Of a stretch of 64,000 nt of DNA, positions 17,117 to 25,833 are shown in pieces. Position 1 is the stretch's first letter. Each line of letters starts with the position of its first letter. Location of the stretch: positions 1-64,000 of the forward strand of contig JAZUFZ010000037.1 of the NCBI GenBank assembly GCA_045640985.1, written 5' to 3'. The notes below the pieces were generated by a model that ran no database searches, had not been told where the DNA came from, and saw nothing but the letters and a program-made list of their open reading frames with translations. Origin of the DNA: Colimorpha sp045640985 (GTDB taxonomy: Bacteria > Bacteroidota > Bacteroidia > Bacteroidales > P3). A program made the translations under genes and the position numbers.

Positions 17117-17185
17117 CGACACGGCCCCATCCGGGAGATACCAGAGAGATACCAGGGAGATACCAGCCGGAAAGAGGCGGTATCG
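17117..17185 (-). repeat. Dispersed 11-bp-unit intergenic element, copy B
   Basis: On the minus strand GATACCGCCTCTTTCCGGCT leads into three 11-bp units (GGTATCTCCCT, GGTATCTCTCT, GGTATCTCCC) and then GGGGCCGTG. The first 20 bases match copy A at 14 or more positions. Beyond it (17066-17105) is another short tandem array of roughly 10-bp AGGGAGC-type units. The element lies in a long gene-free stretch. Confidence 0.75.
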
Positions 17186-17488
17186 GGTTGCTCCTTCTGC
17201 CTCTTTTTTCCTCCCTTAGTTCTCCACAGATCGGCAGATTTTCCACCCGAAACCCGGTTATTGAGCATAGTTGAAATACGGTTATTGAAAATTTCCAGCC
17301 TCTGAGATTTTCCCAAAAATGTAGAAACCGCCTCTCAAATTGTGTTTTCTCCCTTTAATCAGGCCTGAAAACACCCCCAAATAAGGCTTTTTGACCCCTC
17401 TGAGAGCCAGATTTTCTTAGAAAGAGAAAACTTGATAATTTGTATCTTATTGTAGTTGTGCTTCTTAGGGAGAATACAAAGCATTGAA

Positions 17489-17654
17489 AATCTCAAATCT
17501 CAAATCTCAGTTGTTTTTTCAAAGGGTATCCACATCCTGACTTTTCCTATTATTATACTTATAATTAATTATATATTAATAAGTTATAAAGAATAAAGAA
17601 GATGTATTCGACATGGGGTATGACTTTTTTTAACTGAGATTGAGATTTGAGATT
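17489..17654. repeat. Inverted repeat upstream of the first BspA-like gene
   Basis: AATCTCAAATCTC... at 17489-17512 and its reverse complement at 17632-17654 match over 23 bases with a single one-base gap. They enclose ~119 bp of AT-rich DNA. No TAnnTTTG promoter is found between the arms on either strand. Confidence 0.6.
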
Positions 17655-17797
17655 GTTTAAGCCATTTTCTCTAATAGGCCGACGGGGGACTGGCTGGGTT
17701 ATTCGACTATCGTCTCAAGACTTTTTTATTCCAGCCATAAGTTGGTTCTCCGGAACTCCATTGCAAAAGACCTTTGATGACATCGTTGAAAATAAAT

Positions 17798-17828
17798 TTT
17801 GCCATATCCGGAAATTTTCATATCTTTG
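17798..17828 (+). promoter_or_regulatory. Promoter of the first BspA-like gene
   Basis: TTTG (17798-17801), a 19-nt spacer and TATCTTTG (17821-17828) match the consensus. The leader to the ATG at 17940 would be ~105 nt. Confidence 0.75.
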
Positions 17829-17939
17829 CATTTTGCTTTATGGAGAGCACGATTCGCCGCATAGGTGTATTAAGTGTTTTATCTGCAGAATGTTAAATAT
17901 AAAATAAGGTTGTAAGAAATGAAACAAAATAATTCAATA

Positions 17940-20759
17940 ATGAAGAAGCTATTATTTTTTCTGACTTTGATGGCGTGTGGCATGTCGTTGTATGCCTATA
18001 ACTATCACTTCAGCGCCACAACGTCTGGCAATACCCTTTATTACAGCATTACTGACTATGAGGAACATTATGTCATGCTCGTCTCCCCAAGACCATACGG
18101 GATGTCTGTCCCTTATGAGGATACAGAAAAACCTACGGGCAAAGTGTTGATACCTTCAACTGTGACCTATAATGGTGTCACCTATACGGTCACCAGTATC
18201 GACTATTGGAGTTTCGGCGGCTGCAGCGATATCACAAGCGTCACAATCCCCAATACGGTGACCTCCATCGGAGCGTGCGCTTTCCAGGATTGCAGCGGGC
18301 TTAAAAGCATCATTGTCCCCAGTTTGGTGACCTCCATCGGGGAGTATGCCTTCCAGAATTGCAGCAGTCTTACAAGCATCTCCATTTCCTGTCCCATCAC
18401 CACAATCAGCAATGGAGTCTTCTCTGGCTGCAACCAGCTCTCAAGCATCAGCCTGCCAGGCTTTGTCTCCTCCATCGGGGAGTATGCCTTCCAGAATTGC
18501 AGCAGTCTTACAAGCATCAGCATACCATTATTGGTCACCACCATCGGGAGTTACGCTTTCCAGAATTGCAGCGGCCTCACAAGCATCGCTATGCCCAGCT
18601 ATGTATCTTCTATCGGAGAGTATGCATTCCAGAATTGCAGCAGCCTCACAGGCATCACCTTACCCAGCACTATCACCTCTATCAGCAATGGTGTCTTCTC
18701 AGGCTGCAGCCAGCTCTCTTCCGTCAACATCCCTGATTCCGTCACCTCCATCGGGAGTTACGCTTTCCAGAATTGCAGCAGCCTCACAAGCATCGCTATG
18801 CCCAGCCATGTATCTTCTATCGGAGAGTATGCATTCCAGAATTGCAGCAGCCTCACAGGCATCACCTTACCCAGCACTATTACCTCTATCAGCAATGGTC
18901 TCTTCTCAGGCTGCAGCCAGCTCTCTTCCGTCAACATTCCTAATTCCGTCACCTCCATCGGGAGTTACGCATTCCAGAATTGCAGCAGCCTCACAAGCAT
19001 CTCCATCTCCTGTCCCATCACCACAATCAGAAATGGAGTCTTCGCTGGCTGCAATGCACTCAGAAGCATATCTATCCCCATCTTGGTGACAACCATCTGT
19101 GACTCCGCGTTCTATTATTGTAACAATCTCAGAAGTGTGATCCTCCCCAGTGCGCTGACCACAATAGGAAATTCTGCTTTCGAATATTGCAGCAATCTTG
19201 ACACCTTGATCATCCCCAATTCTGTGACCAGATTGGGAGAATCCGTCTTTAGTAATTGTAGTTCGCTAACGAGCGTGACCCTTTCCAACACCCTGACAAC
19301 CCTCAATAAAGGCACATTCCAATTTTGCGGACGCCTCACGAGTCTGGGAATTCCCAATTCGGTGCGAACTATCGGCAATTACGCTTTTTCCAGTTGTTAC
19401 AGTCTCACAAACCTGACCATCCCCAATTCGGTGCGAACTATCGGCAGTTACGCTTTTTCCTATTGTTCTCGTCTTACAAGCATAACCATCCCTAATTCGG
19501 TGCAAACTATCGGGGAAAGAGCTTTCTACTATTGTTCCAGTCTTACAAGCCTGCCACTCCTCGGCTCGGTGACCACCATCAGTAATGGCGCTTTCGAATC
19601 TTGCACCGGCCTCATAGAAGTGACCATTCCAGGCTCTGTGCGGACTATTGAGAATTTAGCTTTCCTCCGCTGCAAGAACCTTAAATACCTGACCATTTCG
19701 GAATCTGTGCGGACTATCGGCAGTCACGCTTTTTGTGACTGTGACAGTCTTGCGTGGGTGGTGTTCAAAACAACAAGAACCGATTGCGGAGACGGTATTT
19801 TTCTTAATTGTGCCACCAGGACCAAGTATATCACTATTTATGATAGCGGCGATGATCCAAGTTTGAAACTGTACTTTAGACGGTATGGTGTGGACGGATC
19901 TGGAAACCAATTCTACAGATTGGTGCATCCCGAGATCCTGCACACCATCTATAAGATTCCGAGCGACTATTCATCAGTTGCCTCGGAAGATTGTGCCGAA
20001 TACCACATCCCAGTCTCCCAGATTCCGCCAAACTACATCTTCAGCAATAACGGCGGAACCACTTGGAAAGCCCAAAAAGTCATCCTCACCGACGGACAGG
20101 AAAAATTTGAATCCCCCGAAACTTTCACCGCCGACTCGGCTATCTATACCCGCGAGTTCACTAACGGAAACCGCAGCACGCTCTATCTGCCGTTCTCCGC
20201 CGCCGTGCCTTCCGGATTCGAGGTGTACGACTTTGCCGATTATGCCAACAATACAATCTCTTTTACGGAACATGAGGGCGATATCGCGGCCTATACCCCC
20301 TATCTTGTGGGATATGACCTTGCCAAAGACGGCTCTTCCACACCTTGCACCATCACCGCCACCAACGTGTTGTTCCCAAAATCGGATAGTGCTAACTACC
20401 ACCCCGTGACCAAGAACGGTCTGACCTTCCAGGGCGTGATAGAGCGCACCCAGATGAGCACCGACAACTATGGCTACAGCAACGGCTACTTTGTGCGGAG
20501 CGGCGGAAACGCCCATGTAAATCCCTTCCGCTGTTATTTCTCGGTCAGCGGTTCTACGCCTGCGTCCACGCTTATGATAGATCTTCTGGAGGGCGAAGTG
20601 GGAATCGATGCCGTGGAAGAGGCCCCTAAAAGCGATATCCGATACAGCAACGACGTGTATGATATGATGGGCCGCCTCGTACGCAGAGACGCCGGAAATC
20701 TCCAGGGCCTACCCCTGGGGATCTATATCTGGAGAGGAGAAAAAGTTTTCACTTACTAA
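17940..20759 (+). CDS. BspA-type leucine-rich-repeat surface protein with type IX sorting-like C-terminus
   Basis: This is a 939-residue protein starting at the ATG 17940 (signal peptide MKKLLFFLTLMACGMSLYAY); an ATG seven codons upstream is possible. Residues ~70-600 are about 23 tandem LRR_5/TpLRR repeats of 23 residues (pattern IPNSVTSIGSYAFQNCSSLTS). These form right-curved binding surfaces in BspA-family adhesins. The C-terminal ~60 residues (VYDMMGRLVRR ... GLPLGIYIWRGEKV) resemble type IX secretion sorting domains, so surface display is inferred. Blocks of 207 bp (three repeats) starting at 18541 and 18748 are nearly identical, with the next block beginning at 18955, showing recent expansion. 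It has its own promoter and is followed by a small gene. Confidence 0.88.
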   Translation: MKKLLFFLTLMACGMSLYAYNYHFSATTSGNTLYYSITDYEEHYVMLVSPRPYGMSVPYEDTEKPTGKVLIPSTVTYNGVTYTVTSIDYWSFGGCSDITSVTIPNTVTSIGACAFQDCSGLKSIIVPSLVTSIGEYAFQNCSSLTSISISCPITTISNGVFSGCNQLSSISLPGFVSSIGEYAFQNCSSLTSISIPLLVTTIGSYAFQNCSGLTSIAMPSYVSSIGEYAFQNCSSLTGITLPSTITSISNGVFSGCSQLSSVNIPDSVTSIGSYAFQNCSSLTSIAMPSHVSSIGEYAFQNCSSLTGITLPSTITSISNGLFSGCSQLSSVNIPNSVTSIGSYAFQNCSSLTSISISCPITTIRNGVFAGCNALRSISIPILVTTICDSAFYYCNNLRSVILPSALTTIGNSAFEYCSNLDTLIIPNSVTRLGESVFSNCSSLTSVTLSNTLTTLNKGTFQFCGRLTSLGIPNSVRTIGNYAFSSCYSLTNLTIPNSVRTIGSYAFSYCSRLTSITIPNSVQTIGERAFYYCSSLTSLPLLGSVTTISNGAFESCTGLIEVTIPGSVRTIENLAFLRCKNLKYLTISESVRTIGSHAFCDCDSLAWVVFKTTRTDCGDGIFLNCATRTKYITIYDSGDDPSLKLYFRRYGVDGSGNQFYRLVHPEILHTIYKIPSDYSSVASEDCAEYHIPVSQIPPNYIFSNNGGTTWKAQKVILTDGQEKFESPETFTADSAIYTREFTNGNRSTLYLPFSAAVPSGFEVYDFADYANNTISFTEHEGDIAAYTPYLVGYDLAKDGSSTPCTITATNVLFPKSDSANYHPVTKNGLTFQGVIERTQMSTDNYGYSNGYFVRSGGNAHVNPFRCYFSVSGSTPASTLMIDLLEGEVGIDAVEEAPKSDIRYSNDVYDMMGRLVRRDAGNLQGLPLGIYIWRGEKVFTY

Positions 20760-20775
20760 TAAAAATGACTGAAAA

Positions 20776-20967
20776 ATGAAGAAATATATCAAACCAGAGA
20801 TAAAATGTGTAACATTCCAGGCAGAGATGGGTTATGCCATGAGCCAGGGAATGAAAAATAATTTCGGACGTATCAACGAATATGATTTCGACACCGACGA
20901 ATTCGATCTGAAAAAGGGTACTCGTTTCAAAGGTTACCTTGAAGGAGACAACAGCGACTGGGATTAA
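20776..20967 (+). CDS. Small acidic protein of unknown function, companion of BspA-like gene
   Basis: This 63-residue protein starts MKKYIKPEIKCVTFQAEMGYAMSQG, a lysine-rich start followed by a short hydrophobic/Gly-Ser stretch, and ends in acidic residues (DTDEFDLKKG...GDNSDWD). It has no signal peptide that I can support and no recognised domain. It lies 16 bp after the LRR gene stop on the same strand, so it is probably co-transcribed. Short proteins with a MKKYIKP-like start are common beside surface-protein genes in Bacteroidales, which supports a real gene; the function is unknown. Confidence 0.6.
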   Translation: MKKYIKPEIKCVTFQAEMGYAMSQGMKNNFGRINEYDFDTDEFDLKKGTRFKGYLEGDNSDWD

Positions 20968-20977
20968 TTCTTGGATG

Positions 20978-20992
20978 CGGAGCCGGGCTCCG
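20978..20992 (+). terminator. Hairpin after the BspA-like/small-protein pair
   Basis: CGGAGCC and GGCTCCG form a perfect 7-bp stem around a single G, 11 bp past the small gene's stop. The single-base loop means the real stem is shorter. No long T-run follows, so terminator function is uncertain. Confidence 0.4.
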
Positions 20993-21121
20993 TACAAGCC
21001 CAAAGCTATAGCAACCGCACGCAGACTGAGGACCAGTAATTCATAGAATAATTATATGGGGAACTTTACGCCAATTCCGACAATGGATTTATTGGGAATT
21101 TCAAAAATAATTGCAGAAAAA

Positions 21122-21153
21122 TTTGGTCAGTTCAAAAAAAGGTTGTAAATTTG
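21122..21153 (+). promoter_or_regulatory. Promoter of rpsP
   Basis: TTTG (21122-21125), a 20-nt spacer and TAAATTTG (21146-21153) match the Bacteroidetes consensus. The leader to the rpsP ATG is ~45 nt. Confidence 0.8.
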
Positions 21154-21206
21154 CAATTCAAAATAAAAACACATTTATTTATTAACTAACTTAAAATTAA
21201 ACAATT

Positions 21207-21752
21207 ATGCCTGCAAGAATTAGATTACAGCGTCATGGTAAGAAGAATCAACCTTTCTACCACATCGTTGTTGCGGATGGTCGTGCACCTCGAGATGGAA
21301 AATTTATCGAGAAATTGGGCACTTACAATCCTATGACTAACCCCGCTCAGATTGACCTGAACATCGAGAAATCGGTAGAATGGTTGAAGAACGGAGCACA
21401 ACCAAGTGATACTGTTCGTCGTATCCTCTCCTACAAGGGTGTTCTTCTGAAACGTCACCTCCAGATTGGTGTTGAAAAAGGCGCTATCAGCCAGGAACAG
21501 GCCGATGTGAAATTCAACGAATGGTTACAGCAGAAAGAAAACAAGATTGCTAACGCAAAGAGCAATATTGACGCTGAAAAACGCAATGTAGCAAAGGCAC
21601 GTCTCGAAGGCGAAAAGAAAGCCAACGAGAACAAGGCTGCCGCTGTTGCAGCTAAGCGTGCTGCAGCCGCTGAGGCTGAAGCAGCTGCAAAGGCTGAAGC
21701 TGAAGCCGCTGAGGCTCCTGCAGAAGAAGCAGAAACCCCTGCAGCTGAGTAA
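21207..21752 (+). CDS. rpsP: 30S ribosomal protein S16 with long Ala/Glu C-terminal tail
   Basis: Residues 1-~85 are canonical S16 (MPARIRLQRHGKKNQPFYHIVVAD, GTYNPM, SDTVRRILS), a small-subunit assembly protein bound to 16S rRNA. The remaining ~95 residues form a charged, alanine-rich helical extension rich in AEAEAAAKAEAE, far longer than the ~80-90-residue enterobacterial S16. Similar tails are usual in Bacteroidetes. It is followed by rimM, as in many bacteria, with a hairpin between them. Confidence 0.97.
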   Translation: MPARIRLQRHGKKNQPFYHIVVADGRAPRDGKFIEKLGTYNPMTNPAQIDLNIEKSVEWLKNGAQPSDTVRRILSYKGVLLKRHLQIGVEKGAISQEQADVKFNEWLQQKENKIANAKSNIDAEKRNVAKARLEGEKKANENKAAAVAAKRAAAAEAEAAAKAEAEAAEAPAEEAETPAAE

Positions 21753-21773
21753 TCATGCTACAGTAAAAACCAT

Positions 21774-21798
21774 AAAGGCGCTCTCCATGGGCGCCTTT
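21774..21798 (+). other. Hairpin between rpsP and rimM
   Basis: AAAGGCGC (21774-21781) pairs with GCGCCTTT (21791-21798) around a 9-nt loop. The T-run after it is short, so it may attenuate rather than end transcription into rimM, whose ATG is 17 nt further on. Confidence 0.6.
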
Positions 21799-21815
21799 AT
21801 CCATATCATAAAGTT

Positions 21816-22349
21816 ATGACAAAAGACGAATGCTATTATCTGGGACGCATCACGAAACCCTGGGGTATAAAAGGTCAGGTGGTGCTGTTTCTCGATGTGG
21901 ATAACCCAACGGACTATGCGAAGATGGATTCCGTGATGGTAGAGACCAAGAATGGACTTGTCCCCTATTTCATTGAAGAGCTGACATTTAACGGAAATAA
22001 GGTTATTGCAACCTTTGAAGATCGTAGCGAAGAGGAGAGTCTCGCCCTGGTAGGTCACGACCTATACCTGCCCTTGGATGTGCTGCCGAAACTGGAAGGC
22101 AACCAGTTCTACTTTCATGAAGTGGTCGGGTTCAAGGTTATCGATTCGGAGCATGGCGATATCGGAACGATTGCAAGCATCATAGAATACCCGGCACAGC
22201 CATTGTTCCAGATTATGAAAAACGATACAGAAATACTGATTCCTGTGATTGATGAGGTGATTGACGAAGTATCAAGAAAAGAAAAAACGATATACATTAC
22301 TGCTCCTAACGGACTGATTGATATATATCTGGAAGATACTAACAAATAG
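21816..22349 (+). CDS. rimM: 16S rRNA processing protein RimM
   Basis: This 177-residue protein has the RimM N-terminal beta-barrel (YYLGRITKPWGIKGQVVLFLDVDNP, typical of the G-x-hydrophobic-W/H-G-I-x-G motif) and a C-terminal PRC-barrel (GFKVIDSEHGDIGTIASIIEYPAQPLFQI). RimM assists maturation of the 30S head and binds S19. Gene order rpsP-rimM supports the call. The following trmD/rplS genes seen in other phyla are absent here. Confidence 0.93.
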   Translation: MTKDECYYLGRITKPWGIKGQVVLFLDVDNPTDYAKMDSVMVETKNGLVPYFIEELTFNGNKVIATFEDRSEEESLALVGHDLYLPLDVLPKLEGNQFYFHEVVGFKVIDSEHGDIGTIASIIEYPAQPLFQIMKNDTEILIPVIDEVIDEVSRKEKTIYITAPNGLIDIYLEDTNK

Positions 22350-22362
22350 TGTTGATATTTTT

Positions 22363-22395
22363 TTTGCGATAATAGCAAAAATATATGTACTTTTG
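22363..22395 (+). promoter_or_regulatory. Promoter of the DksA-like gene
   Basis: TTTG (22363-22366), a 21-nt spacer and TACTTTTG (22388-22395) fit the consensus with a slightly long spacer. The leader is ~55 nt. Confidence 0.6.
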
Positions 22396-22460
22396 CAAAA
22401 AATATTAGCCGCGGGACCGCTACAAAAAAGCTGAAGAACGGCAGATAAAATATAAGTATT

Positions 22461-22853
22461 ATGAGTACGAAAGCGCAACCACAGGAAAAAACCTGCTATT
22501 CGGCAGAGGAATTAGAAGAATTCAGAGCCTTGATTCTTGAAAAGATGGCAGATGCAAAGAAGAATCTTGAACTGCTTCAGATTGCCATAGCAGGCGACGG
22601 AAACGATGCAAGTGACACAGCGCCAACCTTCAAGACCTTAGAGGAGGGAAGCAATGTGATGAACAAGGAGCGTAATGCGAAACTGGCCGCCCGCCAGCAG
22701 AAATACATCCGCGACCTGGAAGCTGCCCTGATCCGCATCGAGAACAAGACCTACGGAATCTGCAAAGTTACCGGAAAGCTTATTCCAAAAGAGCGCTTGC
22801 GCGTGGTTCCGCACACCACAATGACCGTTGAGGCAAAAGAAGCCCGCAAATAA
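22461..22853 (+). CDS. TraR/DksA family protein lacking the zinc-finger cysteines
   Basis: This 130-residue protein has a coiled-coil helical hairpin (EELEEFRALILEKMADAKKNLELLQ) and the C-terminal globular segment ALIRIENKTYGICKVTGKLIPKERLRVVPHTT, which corresponds to the DksA zinc-finger core (YGxCxxCGxxIPxxRLxxxPxA). Only the first cysteine of the four is present; the others are replaced (GICKVTGK, no CxxxxC at the end). DksA-family proteins bind in the RNA polymerase secondary channel and act with ppGpp. Such a role is inferred here, with the metal site apparently lost. Confidence 0.8.
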   Translation: MSTKAQPQEKTCYSAEELEEFRALILEKMADAKKNLELLQIAIAGDGNDASDTAPTFKTLEEGSNVMNKERNAKLAARQQKYIRDLEAALIRIENKTYGICKVTGKLIPKERLRVVPHTTMTVEAKEARK

Positions 22854-22945
22854 GGTAAACGGGAACGAGACCATAGGCGAACCTAAGATTTATGAAAATA
22901 TGGAATTACGATTCTCATATTTTCATAAATTTATTATTTCTGGGA

Positions 22946-24616
22946 CTACAACTGCGGGATAGCGTCGATAAGACTTTGCGTATAGGATTGCTGCGGATGC
23001 GCATAGAGTTCATCAGCGGTATTGATTTCGACAACCGCCCCTTGACGCATTACCATGATACGGTCGCTGAAAAACTTTGCCACAGAAAGATTGTGTGTGA
23101 TAAAAAGATAGGTCAGGCCGTAACGATCTTTCAAATCATTCAGAAGATTCAGTACCTGCGCCTGTACTGACACATCCAAAGCAGACACACTTTCATCACA
23201 TACCACCAGAGAAGGACGTGTGATTAAAGCACGGGCGATACAAACCCTTTGACGCTGTCCACCACTGAATTCATGAGGATAGCGAGAATACCATTCCGGA
23301 GAAAGACCCACCTGTTCCATCAATTCCAGAACCGTCGTTCTACATTCCTGCCTGTCGGAGCATAGTTTATGGACCAAGAGAGGTTCGGCGATAGCCTCCC
23401 CGATAGGGATGCGGGGATTGAGCGAAGAATAGGGATCCTGGAAAATAATCTGAATCTCGGGACGCAAATGCCGCAGATCGGCAGCTGATAAGGTATTCAG
23501 GCATTTGCCTTTATAAGATACAGACCCGGAACTGGATTTGATCAGTTGCAACAACGAACGGCCCAAAGTCGTTTTTCCACACCCGGACTCTCCTACCAGA
23601 CCCAAAGTCTCCCCGGGATAGATGTCAAACGACACACCATCCACGCCCTTTAACTGCAGAAGGGGTTTCCCGAAGAAATTACGCTTGAGCGTATAAGTTA
23701 CATTCCAATCCCGCACCGAAAGCAACGGAGTTTCTTTGTCCGCATATACGTATGATGCGCGTTCTACTGACGAAATATCTGAAGATTCCTGTTCCAGAAA
23801 TCCACTTACTGTAGGCAGATGCAACGGACGGGAATCCAACGGAGGACGGCAAGCGAGAAGTCCCTGAGTATAACGATGACGAGGATGATAGAGCACATCT
23901 GCAGCAGTTCCAGACTCCACGATGTCGCCTTTATACATCACCAGCACTTCATCTGCAATCTGAGCAATCACCCCTAAATCGTGAGTAATAAAAATTATAG
24001 AGATATTACGTTGTTGCTGGAGGTTTCTGAGCAGTTGGAGAATTGTCTTCTGAACAGTCACATCTAACGCGGTGGTAGGTTCGTCCGCAATGATAATGTC
24101 GGGACTACAGATCAATGCCATAGCAATCATCACCCGCTGTTTCTGTCCACCCGAAAGTTCATGAGGATAGGAATCAAAGATTTTCTCCGGGCGCGGGAGC
24201 AGAACCTCATTAAAAAGTTCAATTACCCGCTGTTTTGCCTGTCTGCAGCTAACCTTTTCATGAAGCTGCAACATCTCCAGGACCTGTTTCCCACACTTTT
24301 TCACAGGATTCAGCGCAGTCATTGGTTCCTGGAGAATCATAGAGATTTTTGCACCACGGATATCCCGCATCTGTTCTTCGGAGAGCGACAGCAGATCCTG
24401 ACCCTTAAAAAACGCAGAACCCGAAACCCGCGAAGTCTTTCTGGGCAGCAGACCCATCAAAGCCATGGTACTCACCGACTTTCCAGAACCTGATTCACCC
24501 ACGATACCCAATACCTTTCCCCGTTCCAAAGTATAATTTATGGAATGCACTACGGGCTGATATTGTCCGTCGTGGAGAAACTCCACTTTGAGATTCTGAA
24601 CCTCCAGGATTGGCAT
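22946..24616 (-). CDS. Peptide/nickel-type ABC transporter ATP-binding protein, two fused ATPase domains
   Basis: This 556-residue protein has two complete ABC ATPase domains: Walker A GESGSGKSV with signature LSGGQKQRV in the first half, and GESGCGKTT with FSGGQRQRV in the second. Both D-loops and H-loops (ITHDLG, ITHNLS) are present. The domain order corresponds to DppD and DppF/OppF joined, as in YejF or GsiA. It would power uptake of peptides at the inner membrane. No permease or binding-protein gene is adjacent. Its ATG overlaps the stop of the M16 protease gene (TAATG), indicating translational coupling. Confidence 0.92.
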   Translation of the reverse strand: MPILEVQNLKVEFLHDGQYQPVVHSINYTLERGKVLGIVGESGSGKSVSTMALMGLLPRKTSRVSGSAFFKGQDLLSLSEEQMRDIRGAKISMILQEPMTALNPVKKCGKQVLEMLQLHEKVSCRQAKQRVIELFNEVLLPRPEKIFDSYPHELSGGQKQRVMIAMALICSPDIIIADEPTTALDVTVQKTILQLLRNLQQQRNISIIFITHDLGVIAQIADEVLVMYKGDIVESGTAADVLYHPRHRYTQGLLACRPPLDSRPLHLPTVSGFLEQESSDISSVERASYVYADKETPLLSVRDWNVTYTLKRNFFGKPLLQLKGVDGVSFDIYPGETLGLVGESGCGKTTLGRSLLQLIKSSSGSVSYKGKCLNTLSAADLRHLRPEIQIIFQDPYSSLNPRIPIGEAIAEPLLVHKLCSDRQECRTTVLELMEQVGLSPEWYSRYPHEFSGGQRQRVCIARALITRPSLVVCDESVSALDVSVQAQVLNLLNDLKDRYGLTYLFITHNLSVAKFFSDRIMVMRQGAVVEINTADELYAHPQQSYTQSLIDAIPQL

Positions 24617-25833
24617 TATTTATAGTATAAGAAAGATATATTATCTGAGCGGAACGTTTCCTGTGCGAGAGATTTTATATCGTCAATCGTCACATTCATA
24701 ATATCACGAGCCATATCTTCCATAGAATCCACATGATCAAAGGTAAGATAAGCTTTGCCAATAGACTGCATTTCGTTCAATCCAGAGTCGTTGTTGATAG
24801 TCATCTGACCAATATACTGTTGCTGTGCATTGTGAAGTTGTGACGGAGTAAGCGGTATTCTGGAAAGGACCTTCATTTCGGCCAGAATCAATTCCGTGGC
24901 TTTATCCTGAGCATCTGCGTCTAACCCGGCATAGATATAGAATAGTCCAGCATCGGTAAAAGGAGTATATTGAGACTCTATCGTATAGCAGAATCCGTAT
25001 TTTTCACGAATTGCCACATTGAGCCGGGAATTCATGGCTGGTCCACCGATGATATTATTCAACAAAGAGAAAGCGACCTTCCGCTCATCATAGATGTTAG
25101 GAGCCGCACATCCTATAAGTGCATGAACTTGATGAGTGTGACGGTTAACCGTCTTGGTAAACGGTGTATATACCGGAGCGACTGAACGCGTAGATTGGCT
25201 TGCCCGTAACGGATACGCTCCGAAATACTGCTCACACAGATGAATGAGCTTTTTGAACTCGATATTCGCCACCACAGAAATCACCATTTTGTCAGTAGTA
25301 TAATGGGAATCAAAAAACTCTTTGATCTGCGGGTTGTTGAAATGGCGAACATTTTTCTTGTTGCCCAGGATATTATGAGCTATCGGATGATCGCCATACG
25401 CAAGTTCTTCAAACTCATCATATATCAATTCTGCGGGGTAATCCTTATAGGAATTAATCTCTTCTATTACGACTTCCTTCTCTTTATCTATTTCATTCTG
25501 AGGAAATGTGGAATTAAATAAGAGATCTGAAAACAATTCCAGACACCGTCCTAAATGTATATTCAACGCAGTAGCATATATGCAGGTTTCCTCCTTGGTT
25601 GTATAGGCATTCAGTTCACCCCCAACTCCGTCTATACGGCTTTGGATATGATAAGACTTCCTATGGGTAGTTCCTTTGAAAATAGAGTGTTCAATAAAGT
25701 GAGCCATTCCTTCCATCGGGCCTTCTTCATCCCGGGAGCCCACATTGACATAAACCCCGGAATAAGCTACAGCTGAATTAGACTGACTAAAAACCAATTT
25801 AATGCCATTAGGCAGTGTGTGATACTGATACAT
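24616..25833 (-). CDS. M16 family zinc peptidase (insulinase/processing-peptidase type)
   Basis: This 405-residue protein starts at the ATG 25831-25833 (MYQYHTLPNG). The zinc-binding HxxEH motif is HFIEH (residues 45-49), with the third ligand Glu in the downstream ETCIYA...EEINSYKDYP region. The C-terminal half is the second M16 lobe. There is no signal peptide, so cytoplasmic. Single-chain M16 proteases of this length are common in bacteria and degrade peptides. Pairing with the peptide-ABC ATPase gene, whose start overlaps its stop, suggests import and breakdown of peptides. Its own start overlaps the end of the O-antigen-ligase-like gene by 26 bp. Confidence 0.9.
   Translation of the reverse strand: MYQYHTLPNGIKLVFSQSNSAVAYSGVYVNVGSRDEEGPMEGMAHFIEHSIFKGTTHRKSYHIQSRIDGVGGELNAYTTKEETCIYATALNIHLGRCLELFSDLLFNSTFPQNEIDKEKEVVIEEINSYKDYPAELIYDEFEELAYGDHPIAHNILGNKKNVRHFNNPQIKEFFDSHYTTDKMVISVVANIEFKKLIHLCEQYFGAYPLRASQSTRSVAPVYTPFTKTVNRHTHQVHALIGCAAPNIYDERKVAFSLLNNIIGGPAMNSRLNVAIREKYGFCYTIESQYTPFTDAGLFYIYAGLDADAQDKATELILAEMKVLSRIPLTPSQLHNAQQQYIGQMTINNDSGLNEMQSIGKAYLTFDHVDSMEDMARDIMNVTIDDIKSLAQETFRSDNISFLYYK

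Noticed and set aside
17489..17654. Invertible promoter switch
   Set aside because: No consensus promoter lies between the arms on either strand and no recombinase gene is nearby; kept only as a low-interest inverted repeat.
17647..17907. 86-codon plus-strand frame before the BspA-like gene
   Set aside because: It spans the promoter at 17798-17828 and has no recognisable domain or start signal.
18203..19505. Antisense and out-of-frame ORFs across the LRR repeats
   Set aside because: Open frames arise because the 69-bp unit keeps all frames in phase; they encode only repeats with no start context.
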